From: Pteria penguin | Taxonomy: Eukaryota; Mollusca; Bivalvia; Pterioida; Pteriidae | DNA length: 64,000 bases | Assembly: GCA_035048485.1 (NCBI GenBank) | Contig: CM068585.1 | Location: 19,276,501 to 19,340,500 of the forward strand | Reading direction: 5' to 3' | In this document: in pieces, positions 61,497 to 64,000 of the stretch | Layout of the letters: each line of letters begins with the position of its first letter | Position numbering within the stretch: position 1 is the first letter of the stretch | Made by a program: the position numbers and the translations under genes | Notes under the pieces: generated by a model | Told to the model about the DNA's origin: nothing | The model's database searches: none | The model's input: only the letters and a program-made list of their open reading frames with translations

Positions 61497-64000
61497 ACAG
61501 GATGTTAGGAAATATTTTTTAACTATATTAAAATCACAAAGAATTATGTGAATTATATCATATTTTATTGCAATGCTTCTTAATGCCTTGAATTAACCCG
61601 GAAATGCTGAGAACGATATATGATATGTGAGACAAAGTTTTGCATAGTACTTATCGATGTTTTTGCTTCAAATATGTTGTAATAAAATGTACCATATACA
61701 CACTCCAGAGAAATGCATGTCTTTACTGTCAGTGTTTTGTCAAGTTTGGCACTTTTTTGTTAAGCTGCTAAACTGAAGATTTATAAAATATAGAGGGGTA
61801 TAAAAGGTACACTGACACAAATAAAAGAAATAAAGATAAAATCGTTAAGTTCAGTGTGAATATGGGAAAGGGGCAGTCATGGACTACTCACTCTGTGACC
61901 ATTGCCGATGTTAAACCGATCTAGATATAGTCACATTTAGTATTTATGTTATCGTTGCAGACACTTTCGATAAATGGTAGTCATAATTAGCGTCAAGTGT
62001 GTGATATAACTCCACTGTAGCTTAGGCAGTGTAATAAGAAGTACAAGTCAACCATCGACATATCAGACAATGGTGTCTGATATATGCAGGACTCTTTTGG
62101 CGACACAATCAATGCTTGTTTAGTAAAAAGTAATTTTCTGTATTATTAGAGATAAAATAAGGCCATAGCTTAGCTTGTGTGTAGTATGTTTGATATGCGT
62201 TACGAGTTTATGAAAATATTAAATCAAAGTTTTATTGGAGGCGAGTATGGAAGGGCAGTATTCTGAATGTGTAGTACCCATTATACGCAAAACTAACACC
62301 ATTACATACCACGTGATAGAACAGTTGGTTTGGCCATCTAAAAACTCTTTTCATATTTATGTGTGTTATAACTTGCATTTGTAATCGTGGGTTTAATGTT
62401 CAATAGGAAATAAAGTACCCAATGTAAAGACATCAGATTTAGTCTTAATCAACCAAGCCATATGTATCATCTGTATAATATTTGTTTGTGAGGTTGCCAA
62501 GCTTTTATTGCACAGTATATATCTGAATTATACATCACAAAAGAATCTTCAAAGAAACATTTCTGTGAGAATATGTACAATATCATTCACTTGAATTTAA
62601 CTCCTATTTGTATAAAACAAAAATTATATTGAGGGAGGAATTGCATCACCAGTAAAACTTAAACTGTACTTTCAAGTTTTCAACTATTTCTTAGTTAAGT
62701 TTATTTTAAGATTTAATTACATGCATTTCGCATTGAAATCAAAAGAGAAAGTATTAGGGATATGACAGAACATTATCTAAACCTGAAAACGACGTGTGTA
62801 AGTGTGTGTAAGTCTGTTTTCATCCGTCAGAAAACAAAAATCTCTAAATAACAATGTTAAAATTGTAATTGGCTTTTGTTAGGACTATGTAAAGATACAG
62901 ATCCTTCCAATTAAAACAAGTTTTCAATCATAAATAATATATGTCTGAAAATTTTAAAATTTCTGTATTGTTTGTGTACATAAAGTTTTATTTGAAGTAA
63001 ATTCAATGTCAAGTCCTGTGTAACAAAGTGTACCATTACGTTTTTGAATACTCATGTGGCAAACAAATTTCCCCACTTATTTTCCTATTCACAGAATTTT
63101 GCTATGAAGTTTGTACATGAGGGTTTTATGGTTTATCTCATCATTACTTACATTTTTGTACTTGATTTAATATTTACAATTCAATGTTTTCGTATTGTAT
63201 TATGAAGCTTTTGTATTTTAAATTAAATACTTCAGCAATATTAAGTCTACATCTTTAAGTACTATCTCATTAACAAACATAGAAATATGTAGAATACTGG
63301 CATTGTAATAAGTTTACACAAATGTTATTGCTTGTCGGTGACATCTTTCCATATAAAAAGTCGATTTATTTCTATTTGTCAGAAATTACTTGTTGTGAGT
63401 AAATTTCTAAGCGTAACAAATCAAAATTCCTATAAAAGTCACCTTCGCTGAAATATTGTTTGGTGATAATAAGGGCTCTAGATGTTTTTGTGCGCATGTC
63501 CTTGGTGATTTGTGTCATACAGCTTTGTCAGATGTCTTCTGTTTTCTCTGTCATCTCATGTCGCCTCAGTGATAGACATTAAAAGTTAATTATGATAAGA
63601 TTATGTATTCTACGGACATTTATTTAGATATTTGTTCACAAAAGTCATTTCGAACAAATATTTTCTAGGCTTCAATAATTACCTAGTGTCGCCAAACTTC
63701 ATACATATACTTATCAAAGATCTGGATGGTCCCTAATTATTTGGGGTCAAAGATTAGATGAACATCAAGACACACTTTCCATGGGATGGCAATTCATATA
63801 TCGATTCTGGATTAGATGGTACAGGGTTGAAAAAAACCAAACAGAAGTTTTTTTTCTTATGCTAAAAGTAAAAGAAATTTAATGAAATAAACTTGTATTC
63901 TATATAAAAGAAGGGATTTCTTAATTTTTATAGTATCTATATATTATTTTTGTTTATGTTGAAATCTATTGCCTATTTTCATAATACACGTCACTGATCG
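61497..64000 (+). other. 3' UTR and downstream AT-rich DNA
   Basis: No coding exon is seen after the lipoxygenase stop codon. A candidate polyadenylation signal AATAAA lies at 61681-61686, about 185 bases past the stop. Further AATAAA-like sites occur near 61818, 62409 and 63887, so a long or alternative 3' UTR is possible. Confidence 0.5.

Overview
This window looks like nuclear DNA from a marine invertebrate, most likely a bivalve mollusc. It is AT-rich, has GT-AG introns, and carries Penelope-like retroelements, tRNA-derived SINEs, and hairpin-bounded elements with CCGT-rich leaders of a kind I associate with bivalve genomes. The species cannot be fixed from the sequence.

The only well supported protein-coding gene is a PLAT-domain, animal 5-lipoxygenase-type lipoxygenase on the + strand, from 13161 to 61496. 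Fourteen common exons (48419-61496) encode the catalytic domain of 509 residues. They retain all five iron ligands (His, His, His, Asn and the C-terminal Ile), and an Ala at the stereocontrol position predicts an S-type enzyme. Upstream lie three complete, intact versions of the N-terminal PLAT exon: 13161-13793 (A), 33520-33984 (B) and 40346-40852 (C). Each has its own ATG and ends in a phase-0 CAG/GT donor, so each can join the same phase-0 acceptor at 48419. The predicted proteins are 720, 664 and 678 residues, against about 674 for vertebrate 5-lipoxygenase. The three differ at the N-terminus: A has an Arg-rich, mitochondrial-presequence-like extension, B has almost none, and C begins MGNCC, which resembles an acylation site. 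This arrangement of variable first exons on a constant catalytic cassette is the most interesting feature of the window.

Layout: 1-13160 is upstream sequence made of a minisatellite, a foldback element, a tandem pair of Penelope-like fragments, a 2.5 kb hairpin-bounded element, a decayed acidic reading frame and a 1.4 kb minisatellite. 13161-48418 holds the three alternative PLAT exons separated by large minisatellite arrays (51 bp, 27 bp, 34 bp, 88 bp, 27 bp, 69 bp and 63 bp units), a 5S-tRNA composite SINE with a perfect 11 bp target-site duplication, a Penelope reverse-transcriptase fragment and several short inverted-repeat transposons. 48419-61496 holds the catalytic exons, with repeats in several of the introns. 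61497-64000 is the 3' UTR and downstream sequence, with no further gene seen.

Exon limits come from reading frame, splice consensus and remembered family conservation. No alignment, transcript or database search was possible. Many long reading frames here (up to 686 codons) are artefacts of tandem repeats whose unit length is a multiple of three.
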